Below are positions 22,540 through 32,945 of a stretch of 64,000 nt of DNA, piece by piece; within the stretch, counting starts at the first letter, position 1, and each line of letters opens with the position of its first letter. The translations under genes and the position numbers were made by a program. A model generated the notes under the pieces. It ran no database searches, was not told the DNA's origin, and saw only the letters and a list, made by a program, of their open reading frames with translations. The stretch comes from Collybia mongolica. Taxonomy: Eukaryota > Basidiomycota > Agaricomycetes > Agaricales > Clitocybaceae. Location of the stretch: contig JAAXNY010000004.1 of NCBI GenBank assembly GCA_013420905.1, positions 3,782,001-3,846,000 on the forward strand, read 5' to 3'.

Positions 22540-23669
22540 ATGATCGAAAAATGTCGCATTGATGTTCCGACGAACGGCCCTATACTTCCCTCAATTCTCG
22601 AGGCCGTGTCCTCGGTCTATCAGCATTATGATCTGGCGAACACCCCTCTCAACATTGATGAGTGGCCATGGCACGACTTCATAACCATATCCTATGGGAT
22701 ATCCAAGTGGGACCCTTTGAGTCTAGTCACAGCCACACTTTGCATTTACGAAGACGGGAGAACACACTTTGAAATTGATTTGGTCTTCCCTTGTATCCGC
22801 GACCAGTTCACCCTCAAACAATATCGTACCCCTCCAGATGTGTTAGATTTGTTGGGAGAACTCAGGTGTTATATCAATAATATTTTGGTACACAGGCGGA
22901 CAACTCGTGAAGCGGTGCGTTCATTCACTTTACCTATTCGATCAATGCATTATCATTGGTCCCCTAGGCGTATTATCAACAACTTGTCAAAAGCAATCTC
23001 CTCTCGCAGCACGAATACAACCGTTATTAGATGAAAGAACCAGACTCAGGCTAGGGTGGGACCTGTCCAGCTTGCTTTGACGCCGAAACTGGGAAAGGAT
23101 ACGGACTTATCGCATGTGTGGTTTGCGAGAAACTTGGATGCGCGAACAGCAAGTGCCATGGGTATGACATCCATGGCATTGCACAGTCCGTTTCCAACGT
23201 CGGAGAGACATATTGCAGATCTTGCAATGGCGAGGGCGAAAATGCCATGCTGATTCGCTGTTCAAAATGCCGTTCAAAATGGTTTAACCCCCGATGCCAC
23301 CCACGTTGTGTAGGGCGGCCCGAACCTCTTGAAGCTATATGTGTTCCAGGCAGGTCCAAAGACAATAGGCAAAAGAGTTCCTTTCAAAGGCTAGAGTCAA
23401 AGCACCCACCAATAACCGCACCATGCGATGAATGCCAGCGGGAGGATACCGGGGGCTGGCTTTCTTGCAGTAACATATTGTGCTGGTCTCAAAACGGGGT
23501 CGTCTGTCGGGCATGCTCGCCTAAGGGTGGCGAAAAATGTCCCAAGAGACATACGTGGACTTGTGATGTATGCGTAAGCCATCGAGAGACTTTCGAGCAT
23601 GGTGATGCCCATCAGATGGAGAGTGAGGATCAGATTTGGCTAGACGCGGATAATGTCTGGGGTGTATGA
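22540..23669 (+). pseudogene. Cysteine-rich array copy 2, two in-frame stops
   Basis: Exon 1 (22540-22914) encodes the shared N-terminal domain (PSILEAVSSVYQHYD, RTPPDVLDLLGELRCYI). The intron 22915-22967 (GTGCGT...CCTAG) is intact and in the conserved place. Exon 2 starts at 22968 in frame but meets TAG at 23028-23030 and again at 23052-23054. Compared with copy 4 (array copy 3), these are CAG to TAG and TGG to TAG changes. Beyond them the frame is open to 23669 and keeps the fingers: CPACFDAETGKG...CVVCEKLGCANSKCHGYD, YCRSCNGEG...CSKCRSKWF, CDECQREDTGGW...CWSQNGVVCRAC, HTWTCDVC. It ends after the third cluster, as copy 3 does. The otherwise preserved frame points to recent inactivation. Confidence 0.7.
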
Positions 23670-24465
23670 CACTTTAATGCTGCGCACTCTGAATGACATG
23701 GGCCCGCAAGCCAACTACACCGTCAACGCGTTCCCTCAGTCCTGCCCCCACTTCTCCCCCTGAGCAGACTCATCTTTTTCAATTATCTACTTCTTAGGCG
23801 TTCAATCAAAGGGTTTTATTTACCATGTTACCTATATTGATATCTACCTCCACTAATGAAAGTCAAGGTCGTTCGGTAGGAATCGCCTCGGTGGACCAAA
23901 TGAGAGAAAACGAGAAAAAAGAGAGGAAGCAGTTACGGCTCACGTAGGGTAACGTCAAACTCTCTATGAGGGAAGCTTGCCACCATATGTGGAGGTAAGA
24001 AGTGCATATTAGTGGAATGATTATGCGCTCTTCAGAAGCCGTGTTTGCTGTTCTGGCTTCATCAACTCCCGAGTGTTGTAATAAAGTCCTTCGCACTTCA
24101 AAGGCCTCGATCGTTAATCGAGCTCAAATATGGTTCTGCGTTGGTTTGGAATTATTCCAGGTCCATGTCCAGTGCACCTCACAATTTCCGGGTTTCCTTT
24201 TCTCTCTTCTGAATTAAACAAAGTGAAAGGGTAGCATGCAGTGTCTCCTTTGACACCTGGCGCCCAATTGCAAGCAGTGCTATAGCTAGGTATTACATCA
24301 TTTTGTTTACAGAACCCCACTGGGATCATTCAAGAATCTTACCCGATATATATTCATTCTCTATCTTCGACACCAGGCACAGAGAGGATCATGGGATCAC
24401 TTTTGGCACATGACAGGTGCTAAGGGAAGGGCACCATTAAGAGTCTCCAACCCTCTCCAACCGCC
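23670..24465. other. Spacer between array copies 2 and 3
   Basis: About 800 bases; a TATATATTC near 24347 could be part of the promoter of copy 3. No gene recognised. Confidence 0.4.
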
Positions 24466-25679
24466 ATGACTGACAAGAATGATATCGAATTTGCAGCCAA
24501 CAATCCTATTTTGCACACAATATTTCAGGTCATGAAGCGGGTCTACAAACATTATGACCCGACAAACGTGCCTGTCGAACTTGATCTCTCGAAGAATATG
24601 GTATACCTGACCTACGAGACCTCCAAGTGGGATCCATCCAACCCAGTCAGAGCTACTCTCCACCTAGAAGAAACCCATGGGCTGGATATGAGATCACATT
24701 TCAATGTCGATTTGCTTTACCCTTGTATCTGTGACCGGGTCACTCGCAAACAGCATCGTACCCCTCCAGACGTTTTATCCTCATTGGAAGAGCTTAAGAA
24801 CTATGTCAATGAGACCTTAAAGTCCAGACGGACGTCATGTGAAATAGTGAGTTCAGGTCATTTTTGACTTCCAAAAATGGATGCTTATGATTTTCCTACC
24901 AGGGCTACTATCGTCGGCTTATCAAAAACCAACTCCTTTCACGAGAGGAGTTCCGTAGCTATCAGAGGAAGGAACCGGGCTCAGGCTGGGGCGGGACCTG
25001 TCCAGTCTGCTTCGACTCCGCAAACGGGACAGGTTCTGAACTCATAGCGTGCGTCAAGTGCGGGGTGCTGGGTTGCGCGAAAAGTGGGTGCCATGGGCAC
25101 GACATCAATGGCATCATTCAGTCCGTGAACAACCCTGGAGAGACATACTGCAAGGCTTGCAATGGAAACGGCGGGAATGCCAGATTGGTTCCCTGCACGA
25201 AATGCGGTACAAGATGGTTCAACCCTCGTCGTCACCCGAGATGTGTGGGGCGCCCTGGGCTTCTTATAGTCGTCAACCTTCCTAGAGGGATCAGAGGCAG
25301 GAAATGGCCTTCGCTGAAGAGAACATTTAGAGTTCCTTACCCGCAGCATCCCGCAGCGATTGCACCCTGTGGCGAATGCTGGGAGGAGGATAATAGCGAA
25401 TGGCTCTCCTGCGGGAATCCGGCGTGCTGGTCTCTGAATGGGGTTGTCTGTAAGGCCTGCTCGCCCAGTGGTGGCGTGAAGTGTGTTGGGGGGCATACTT
25501 GGTTCTGTGATGAGTGTGCAAACCAACTACCATCCTTGAAGTGCTGCTATAATCGTGAGAAGGGCGATGAGGGACAGGTTGGACGCGATGTGGAAGCGAT
25601 ATTTGGGCCACGTGACTACTTGAGATTAGGAGACCCCGACGACTCGTTGAACCCAGGACGACTCCAGATTTTCTCCTGA
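24466..25679 (+). CDS. Cysteine-rich, probably zinc-binding protein, array copy 3 (intact)
   Basis: The only array member with no lesion: exons 24466-24846 and 24903-25679, intron GTGAGT...ACCAG, 385 residues. The N-terminal domain of about 125 residues has FQVMKRVYKHYDPTNVP, LTYETSKWDPSNPVRATL and RTPPDVLSSLEELKNYV. A short basic helix (YYRRLIKNQLLSREEFRSYQ) leads into three Cys clusters: CPVCFDSANGTGSE...CVKCGVLGCAKSGCHGHD, YCKACNGNGG...CTKCGTRWFNPRRHPRC, CGECWEEDNSEW...CWSLNGVVCKAC with HTWFCDEC. It lacks the five further clusters of copy 1 and ends in an acidic tail. No signal peptide or membrane segment, so probably cytosolic or nuclear. Function unknown; protein or nucleic-acid binding through zinc sites is inference. 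Confidence 0.8.
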
Positions 25680-25912
25680 GGTTTTCGACGACTTGATCCT
25701 TCTACTCACCTCGCTTTCAGCTTTTCCATTTTGTTTGTGTTTGATCATATGAGAGGTATCTTATGCTGGCGCGGTTCGCAGTGGTAGCCTGGGTTGAATA
25801 CAACAACACACAAATGTAACAAGCGCAAACACACCCCACCAACTTTTCCAATGACGTCAACCACCTACAAGCTCAAAAGCCCGCGTCATGGCTGACAATC
25901 GAAACGAGCACC

Positions 25913-27198
25913 ATGACAAGCACGCTTCCACCTCTCATCCAAGCTTTCTCTGGTGCTATAGGCAGCGCTTCAGCAAATGTCTTGACATATCCTCTTGATC
26001 TCGTAACAACTCGCACACAACTGGACTCGCCAGTGAGTAGCAAGAGCGGAAAGCCAAGAGGGATCTACCGGGCCTTTCTTATTCTTCGACAAATCATTCG
26101 GAGGAACGGACTATCAGCGCTTTATGATGGGGTGTGGGCGGATACGGGTGCTACCTTGCTTTCAAAGTGAGTACTCATAATACGACTTGAGTGAAGACCA
26201 TCGACGAATGTGCTTCGATAGTTTCTTTTACTTTTACTTCTACTCTTTCCTACGCTCCTTGTCCACGAGACGACTCATCTCGTTACACAAACCACGTAAA
26301 AATACATCGATACCAACCCACAAACCCGGAGTTTTGGAAGAATTGCTCCTTGGCTTCATCGCAGGCGTTGCGTCGCGAGCAATCTCAACGCCACTAAACA
26401 TCATCACGCTTCAACTTCAAACGGGACGAAATGACCAAGATGAATCGGACGATGACGATGATCCCACAACCAGAGGAATGATGGGCGTCATCAGGGATGT
26501 TTATAATGAGCAGGGGCTGGCTGGCTTTTGGCGAGGTGAATATAGTGTCATCAGGAAAAACATTTAATTTTTGAAATATCAATCGCAGGTTTCCGGACTA
26601 CGATGTTGCTGTCCTTAAACCCGTCCCTCACCCTTGCTTTATTTCAGCTCTTCCGAAGAATTCTCAATTTTGCGCATACACGCCCCCTCCAAGTCAACGA
26701 CCATCCAACGGATGTCGCCAAAGGGGCTGTCAAGGCAGCTCAAGCAGACCCCACGCCTCGCGAGGCATTTTTGGGGGCAGCGGTGTCTAACTCCTTTGGT
26801 ACATCCTTTTTCTTTTTTCCGCAAAATTATAGTTACTAAAGTTTTCGTTAGCGGTGACTTTTTTATACCCACTTATATTAGCAAAGACTCGCCTTCAAGC
26901 GTCATCTGCAACCTCCCTTCGAAAGGTCATTGTCGATGCGTACCATGGCAAGAACCCTGCTGTACTTCGAAGTGGAGTCAGGGCAGGCCTTGCTACTGGC
27001 ACCCCAGGGATCCAGGGTCTGTACCAAGGCCTTGAGATGCAGATTGTTAAAGGGTTCCTTAGTCAGGGAGTTACATTTTTGGTGAAGGGGAGGTAAGTAC
27101 TCCACAAATATCCTACACAGAATTCCCATCCCATTACTATTTCCTCCAGAATTGAACAAATGATTGTTGCCGCCTATTTAAGAAGACAGCGCGGGTGA
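25913..27198 (+). CDS. Mitochondrial-carrier-family protein, probably peroxisomal ATP/ADP carrier (Ant1/PMP34-like)
   Basis: Six-transmembrane solute carrier of three repeats. Exons 25913-26166, 26222-26535, 26589-26798, 26852-27092 and 27150-27198 join in frame to 355 residues. Repeat 1 has SANVLTYPLDLVTTRTQ, repeat 2 SRAISTPLNIITLQLQTG, repeat 3 FLYPLILAKTRLQASS. Repeats 1 and 3 keep a Px(D/L)xx(T/K) signature, while repeat 2 is degenerate (PLNIIT), as in peroxisomal members. The aromatic segment NFFYFYFYSFLRS after repeat 1 and an acidic loop (DESDDDDD) are typical of the Ant1/PMP34 branch, which brings ATP into peroxisomes in exchange for AMP or ADP for fatty-acid activation. The start at 25913 is preferred because the ATG at 25888 is in another frame. 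Exact substrate is inferred from family. Confidence 0.85.
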
Positions 27199-27328
27199 AG
27201 ATAATCTACCAGAGCCAAAGCCGCGACGCGGTCAATCCAATAATGTTCGTAGAGTACCTAGTAATACAAGCCGGTGGTTGGTTCTCACACTTATTCTGGC
27301 GATGAAAATTCAACTATTTGTACATGTC

Positions 27329-29278
27329 CTAACCCTCCCTTGAAACATTAACGGATCTCGCAACGCCCAATAATCCCGTCAACTGTGCCGCAATCCCCGT
27401 CAGCGCAGCACTCGCAGCAGGCGCACACGAAAAGTCCAACAGCGCCGGCGGCGCAAACGTTGCACCAGTTTGGTTGAAGAACCCCCCAAGCTGCACAAGC
27501 GTCGGGGCATTCGGATCATACACCGGCCACCCAATTTTCCGCAGGCCCTGTGCTGGGTCGCGCGCGAACGCAACCCACGCGCCCTGGACGTACTTGGAGA
27601 GCGCAATCTCAGCCGCGGTGGGCGGTGGGCCCAGGCTGGCATTATATGTCCCAAAGACGAGGGGGATCTCAGAGGCGTGATACGCGCGCAGGTCAGGACG
27701 CGTGGATATGCCAGGGAAGACGGCTTGAGTGTAGGGCGTAATTCAGCAGTTTGGAAGAGAAGGGTCTGGAGCAAGGTTGCTTACCTTGGTACTGATATCG
27801 CCATGTCGGGACGCCGGCTGCTGTACGGTCGCTAGCGGCTTTGCTAGCTGGGCAGGTGAACCCGAGCTGGTAGGGGTGATATCAGTTTAGGACGGAAAGT
27901 TTAAAAGCCGTGCTTGCCTGCGTTTGAATGTCGGCGAGGAGCTCCGTGATGACCGGAAGGCTGATTCCAGCTGCGACCTCTTCTACACCCACCACAAAAA
28001 CGTCTCCTTCGTGTTGAGTGCTCCCACCGAGAAGGGGAACTTTCAGGAAATTTCCAGCCGCGGCTCGGGCGGTCGTATCAGTGAAGATGTTGATATCTTA
28101 GGAAATATTAGTCTACGAAAGGGATCGGGTTTTTTTAATCGTACTGTCGGGGACCAGGCCAAACCCGAGATTTGAAGTAATAACAGCATCTTCGAGTTTT
28201 CTGAAAGGAACAGCTTTCATGCACGCCAACTGGGCAGCGTCAGTGGCTGAGCTTCATGTAAGCAATACAGAAGAAAAGAAAACGGCAGGTAGAACATACT
28301 CGTTCCGCATCCAACCGTACTGGCGATGGTGTTCCATGAAGTTGGGTTAAGAGTTGTGTTGCTGGTGGAGTCGACAATAGCTAGACTAATTTAGACAGGG
28401 AAATAAGGGTGGATGGTATAATAAAAAGCCTAAAACCCCATACTTTCCGGATTGCTCGATGACCCCTAAGCGAATGGGTCAGGAAATCATTACATGGTGT
28501 GGGATCGGGCTTACCTTTCACCATCGTGTCATTCGGGTGTGCAAATGTATAAGCATCGGCAGCTGCACTGCCCGCGCTCTGACCGAATATAGTGATACGT
28601 TCCGGGTCCCCACCAAACGCCGCGATATTATCATGCACCCATTTAACCGCAGCATCCAGGTCCAAAAGACCGAAATTCTGCGAGGTAGTATTGCTGGCTA
28701 GCTGAGGTGCGTTGGGTTGGCCAAATATATTGAGCCGGTAGTTGAACGTGACTAAGAGCACGTCGTCTTGATCGCGAACGAGGTTCTGGCCATTGTATAC
28801 AACGATGTTGCTCTGCGGGGACGGAGATATAGTGATCTTGGATGTAAGGTGTGAGCAAGAACAAAGTACATACTGTTCCGAATTGGAATCCACCACCGTA
28901 TATCCAGAGCAGGACGGCTGTTCCCTGCTTCCTGCGAACACTCGGCGCCCATATATTGACACTTAGGCAATTTTCCGATTCCGGGACAGTCGCATTGGGA
29001 ATACCTGCGAGCTTTAGGAACTCGAGGTTCTCGGCGTTCAGAGCCTGCAAGCAAGAGTCGCCGAATTTCGTCGCCCTGAAAGGTGTACGGTGGACGGGAG
29101 GTAGCTGCGGTGCTTCCCATCGGTTCGCCACGGCGTATGGAATTCCAAGGAACTGTCGCACGCTGGGTGTAACGAGTGTACCAACGACATCCCCTTGCTG
29201 GGTGCGTACAGTCAGGCCGTTTCGCTGTGCGCCGGCGACTGACACTAGAGCTGTGAGGAGAATTCTGCGGAGCTTCAT
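27329..29278 (-). CDS. Secreted type-B carboxylesterase/lipase, copy A
   Basis: Alpha/beta-hydrolase esterase acting on carboxylic esters outside the cell. The start MKLRRILLTALVSVAGA (29278) is a signal peptide. Exon 1 (28874-29278) holds QGDVVGTLVTPSVRQFLGIP, the family signature SENCLSVNIWAP and the oxyanion loop GGGFQFGT. Exon 2 (28515-28812) has the nucleophile in FGQSAGS. Exon 3 is a 22-nt microexon (28444-28465). The catalytic His is in YHASEIPLVFGTYN (about 27680). The acidic member probably lies in the segment between. The C-terminus has AWVAFARDPAQG and KIGWPVYDPNAP. One intron, about 27868-27919, has a GC donor (CAG|GCAAGC) where copy B has GT. All exon joins match copy B. Substrate unknown. 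Confidence 0.88.
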
Positions 29279-30771
29279 GCTTGCGATTGGGGGCCCCGAG
29301 GAAAATTCATTCCCTTTATAGACCCCTCGAGAACCGGACGTGGGAGTTTGACGCTGAGGTGCAGATGGCTTGAGTTCGAGTCGGTTCCTGTGGTCGGAAA
29401 CCGTCTGCTGCCGAATCGAAACGGAAGCTGTGGTGCCTTTATTTCTTATTATCGTTCAGCCACACAGGGCGTTGTGTGTGTCGTTGCACGAAGATTCGAG
29501 TTGCATTCAAGCTGTTCCAGTAAGTCTGAGCGATTGGGCTGGGACAGATACCTTGAAGTGCCACTCGAGATTTAAAAACATGGGGTCATGATCTGGCTCA
29601 ACTGGGCGAATACCTTGACAATCCTGAGATCTTTGTGGTTCGGGAAGAGGAGAGGGTATGACTTCTCCGGTATTTCGCTTATCCGAATCCAGTCTCACGA
29701 TAAAAGAGCAACTCCCAGGCGAAGATCGTTTTGGCACCCAATTAAGACTGGGAAGGAGCTAGGACGCCCGAAAATCTGACAAACTTAGCATTATTTTTTT
29801 GGCGATAGAACATACGAGTTACGCCTTCTTAAAGATGTGAAGAGGGTTTAAAATCGGTCTGAAGGCTCTTGTGAATCCCCAGTCTGCTCCTGAAAGTATG
29901 TGACGCGTCGTTGCAGAAAGTGATGGCTCCGTAGCGGCTGAAACACATACATTGCAGAAGTCCTCTCGTTTTGACTTGGGACAATGAGATCTGGGGTCTC
30001 CAACGAGGATTGGCCATTGTCAACGGGAGATGAGCCAATGCAAAAAGCTAGTAATTCAAGTTTTGGAGGAAGGGGAAAAACAGGTTTGGTTTGGAAAGTC
30101 GGTACGTTACCACATGCCATGACCGTCCTTTGACTCCTTTCAGATTACTCACAGTCGCCGCAGCATTACCTCGAGCTGGGCTCACCGCCGAGTATCATCC
30201 AACGCCAAGCGGTATGAGCAGTTTTGCGTAGGTCATCCAAGACTATGATCTTCGATTACCGAATAGATCGGTTACAGGTTCTCTGCGCAACCTGCGCATA
30301 GACCCCATCTTACAAACCCGACTCGAACCCCACCTGCGCTGTAGCGCGCAAATCATGACTTTTTCGAATCTGGCTGCTCACACGATATGCCTAGAGCACT
30401 CGAATATCTTCGTGTGAACGCCACCTGGAATTCTGAACAAAAACAAAGATGGTCTCAGGGGCCAGGGTAGGCCAGATTACAGAAAAAACCGGAATCAGAT
30501 AGTGCCGCCCCGCAGCTAGCTCCCAGTGCATATCATATCCAAGCAGTCTTGGAGACGTTGCTTCCTGATGACCTGCATAGGAAAGTAATCCTTATTGTCC
30601 CGCTTACTGGCGCCGAAGCCCCACCGTCATCGGCACCCCATATATCTTAGCTCGCTTTTGACAGGTCACGAATGTTGCTAAGAATATATTTGACACAGCG
30701 CCCTAGCGTATTCTTCTATATAGCCTACCGAATGCCGTCTCTAATTGTCCGAACGATTCAACCCTTCAAAG
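29279..30771. other. Divergent promoter region between the two carboxylesterases
   Basis: About 1.5 kb separating the two esterase starts, so both genes read outward from it. Open frames here are short and unlike any family I know. TATATAG at 30717-30723 lies about 50 bases before the copy B start and may be its TATA element. Confidence 0.45.
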
Positions 30772-32722
30772 ATGCGACGCGCGTTTTTCATCCCACTCTG
30801 TCTTGCACTTAGCGTTGCGGCCGCACCTAACGATGGGTTGATCGTTAAAACGCAACAAGGCGACGTCGGAGGGACCTTGGTATCCTCTGGTGTGCGCCAG
30901 TTTCTTGGCATCCCATACGCGACAGCGGGTCGATGGGAGGCTCCTCAACTCCCACCCCTTCGTAACACTACATTCAATGCCACAAAATTCGGCGATTCCT
31001 GCGTTCAGAGATTAAGCCCGGACAACGTCCAATTCTTCAGGCTCGCTGGCGTGGCAAATGACAGCATCATCGTTCCAGAATCTGAAGACTGTCTCAGTAT
31101 CAACGTATGGACACCGAGCGTGAACCGGAAACAGAAGACGGCTGTTATGATCTGGGTTTATGGAGGAGGACTCCAATTTGGAACAGTAAGTTTGACTGTG
31201 TCGCATGCTTAGACACATCTCTAATATCCGTTGCAGAGCAATTTTGTGTTCTATGATGGCCAGAACATGGTTCGAGACAATGAAGACGTCCTTCTCGTTT
31301 CCTTCAACTACCGGTTAAACATCTTTGGTCAACCTAATGCCCCCCAGCTCTCGAACCTGGACGAGTCACAAAACTTTGGTCTTCTTGATGTAGATGCTGC
31401 CGTGAATTGGGTTCATAAAAATATAGCTGAATTTGGCGGTGATCCTGACCGCATTATTCTATTTGGCGAGAGTGCGGGAGGGGTGGTGGTCGACGCATAT
31501 TCATATGCACATCCGGACGACACCATTGTCAAAGGTAAGTAGAGATCACCCATAGACAACGAGCTGTCCTCTGAGTATCATCCAAACTTAGGAATCATTC
31601 AACAATCGGGAACGTAAGCGCCGCATGCGACTTCCTTTCATCACAAATATTCATAGAGCCCGTTTTAGCCTTTCTGATGTCGACACTGATGGTGCTATCA
31701 ACCCTTCATACTGGAACAATGTTGCAAATGTCGTTGGATGCGGCAATGGTAGAGTTCTTCGTTTTTTCCCCGCGAACAAACAACTGATTCCTACAAACAA
31801 TTTCTAGCTACAACGGACGCCCAACTGTCTTGTATGAAGGCCGTTCCGTTCAAGAAACTTGAAGACGCACTCATCAGCACTAATACTATCTTTCTTCCCG
31901 TCAATGACAGTAAGCCGCTTTTCATCTCACCATATTCACTTGGCCCATTCACATATGCACAGACATGACTTTCTTCTCGAATATATCTGCTCGATCAGCT
32001 GCCGGGAACTTCCTTCGAGTCCCATTGCTTATCGGCAGCACACAAAATGAAGCGGATATTTTTGTTGTCGGCTTGGAAGAGACAACTCTCGGATTCACTA
32101 TTCCTGTTGTAACTGAGCCCTTGAGTGATGCAATGACGCAGGTGATTTCTTCCTATTCGGCGTTTCGATCTCGCTGGCTCAATATCATTGATATACTTTA
32201 GCTATTGTTTACCTGCCCAGCGAGCCATACTGCAGAAGGTCGCATAAAAGTCGAAGTTCCAACATGGAGGTATCAGTACCAAGGTACGCTACAGAGCTCA
32301 GATTCAAAAGTTACCTTATCCTCAACCGTTCCTTCCTAGCTGTATTCCCAGATATATCTTCTCGACCAGACCTCCGTTCTTATCACATGTCCGAGATTCC
32401 AATAGTTTTCGGGACACACGAGCAAAGTTTCAGCGGCTCTTCTACGAATGACGAGATTACTTTCTCGAAATATACTCAGCAGGCATGGGTGGCCTTCGCT
32501 CGGGATCCAACATACGGCTTGAGCAATTATGGTTGGCCTGTGTATAATCCGACCACCGCGAGCCTCGTTCAACTTGGGGGTCCGGCAAACAAGACTGGAG
32601 TTACGTTTGGCCAAGGACAGTTTACAGACTTGCGCTGTGGGGCTCTCGATACTCTGGCGGTATTGAATAATAAGCTGCTGGGACTCTTGACAGGGTTGAA
32701 CAAGTCTTCGAAAGGGGCATAG
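30772..32722 (+). CDS. Secreted type-B carboxylesterase/lipase, copy B
   Basis: Paralogue of the gene at 27329-29278, divergently oriented. The start at 30772 (MRRAFFIPLCLALSVAAAP) gives a signal peptide that aligns with copy A; an in-frame ATG at 30745 would add nine residues. Exons 1-4 are 30772-31185, 31237-31534, 31592-31613 (22-nt microexon) and 31657-31748; four more follow. Motifs: QQGDVGGTLVSSGVRQFLG, SEDCLSINVWTP, GGGLQFGT, the nucleophile elbow FGESAGG, QNEADIFVVGLEETTLGF, VPTWRYQYQ, and the catalytic His in YHMSEIPIVFGTHEQ. Every join keeps frame and no stop is seen, so it is intact. Exon 2 is 298 nt in both copies, and the intron positions are shared, so the pair came from an intron-containing duplication. 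Substrate unknown. Confidence 0.9.
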
Positions 32723-32746
32723 CAACCGTTAATACTATCATCCTGC

Positions 32747-32945
32747 TACAGTCAAACCTGTCATAACCCATACCCATTCGGAGCAACCGGCAGCTACGAG
32801 CTCAGCTCTGCACAGAAATCGGGCAAGACATATCGATAGTACTATGCAATTCCTTTCCTTATACAGCGTTCCGGAAGCCGTAAGTTTAAATATTGGTTGT
32901 AGATCTGGGGTTTAGTAGGTATGGGTTATGACAGGTTTGACTGTA
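32747..32945. mobile_element. Tc1/mariner-type MITE (195 bp, TA target duplication)
   Basis: The 26-base end at 32749-32774 (starting CAGTCAAACC) is the exact reverse complement of 32918-32943 (ending GGTTTGACTG). Both ends are flanked by TA (32747-32748 and 32944-32945). CAGT termini, a TA duplication, no coding capacity and a length of 195 bp fit a non-autonomous Tc1/mariner element. It lies about 25 bases past the stop of carboxylesterase B, so it is probably in its 3' UTR. A (TA)n run follows directly. Confidence 0.75.

Noticed and set aside
27470..27835. 121-codon plus-strand open frame in a GC-rich stretch
   Set aside because: Antisense to the last exons of carboxylesterase A, which carry the catalytic His motif.
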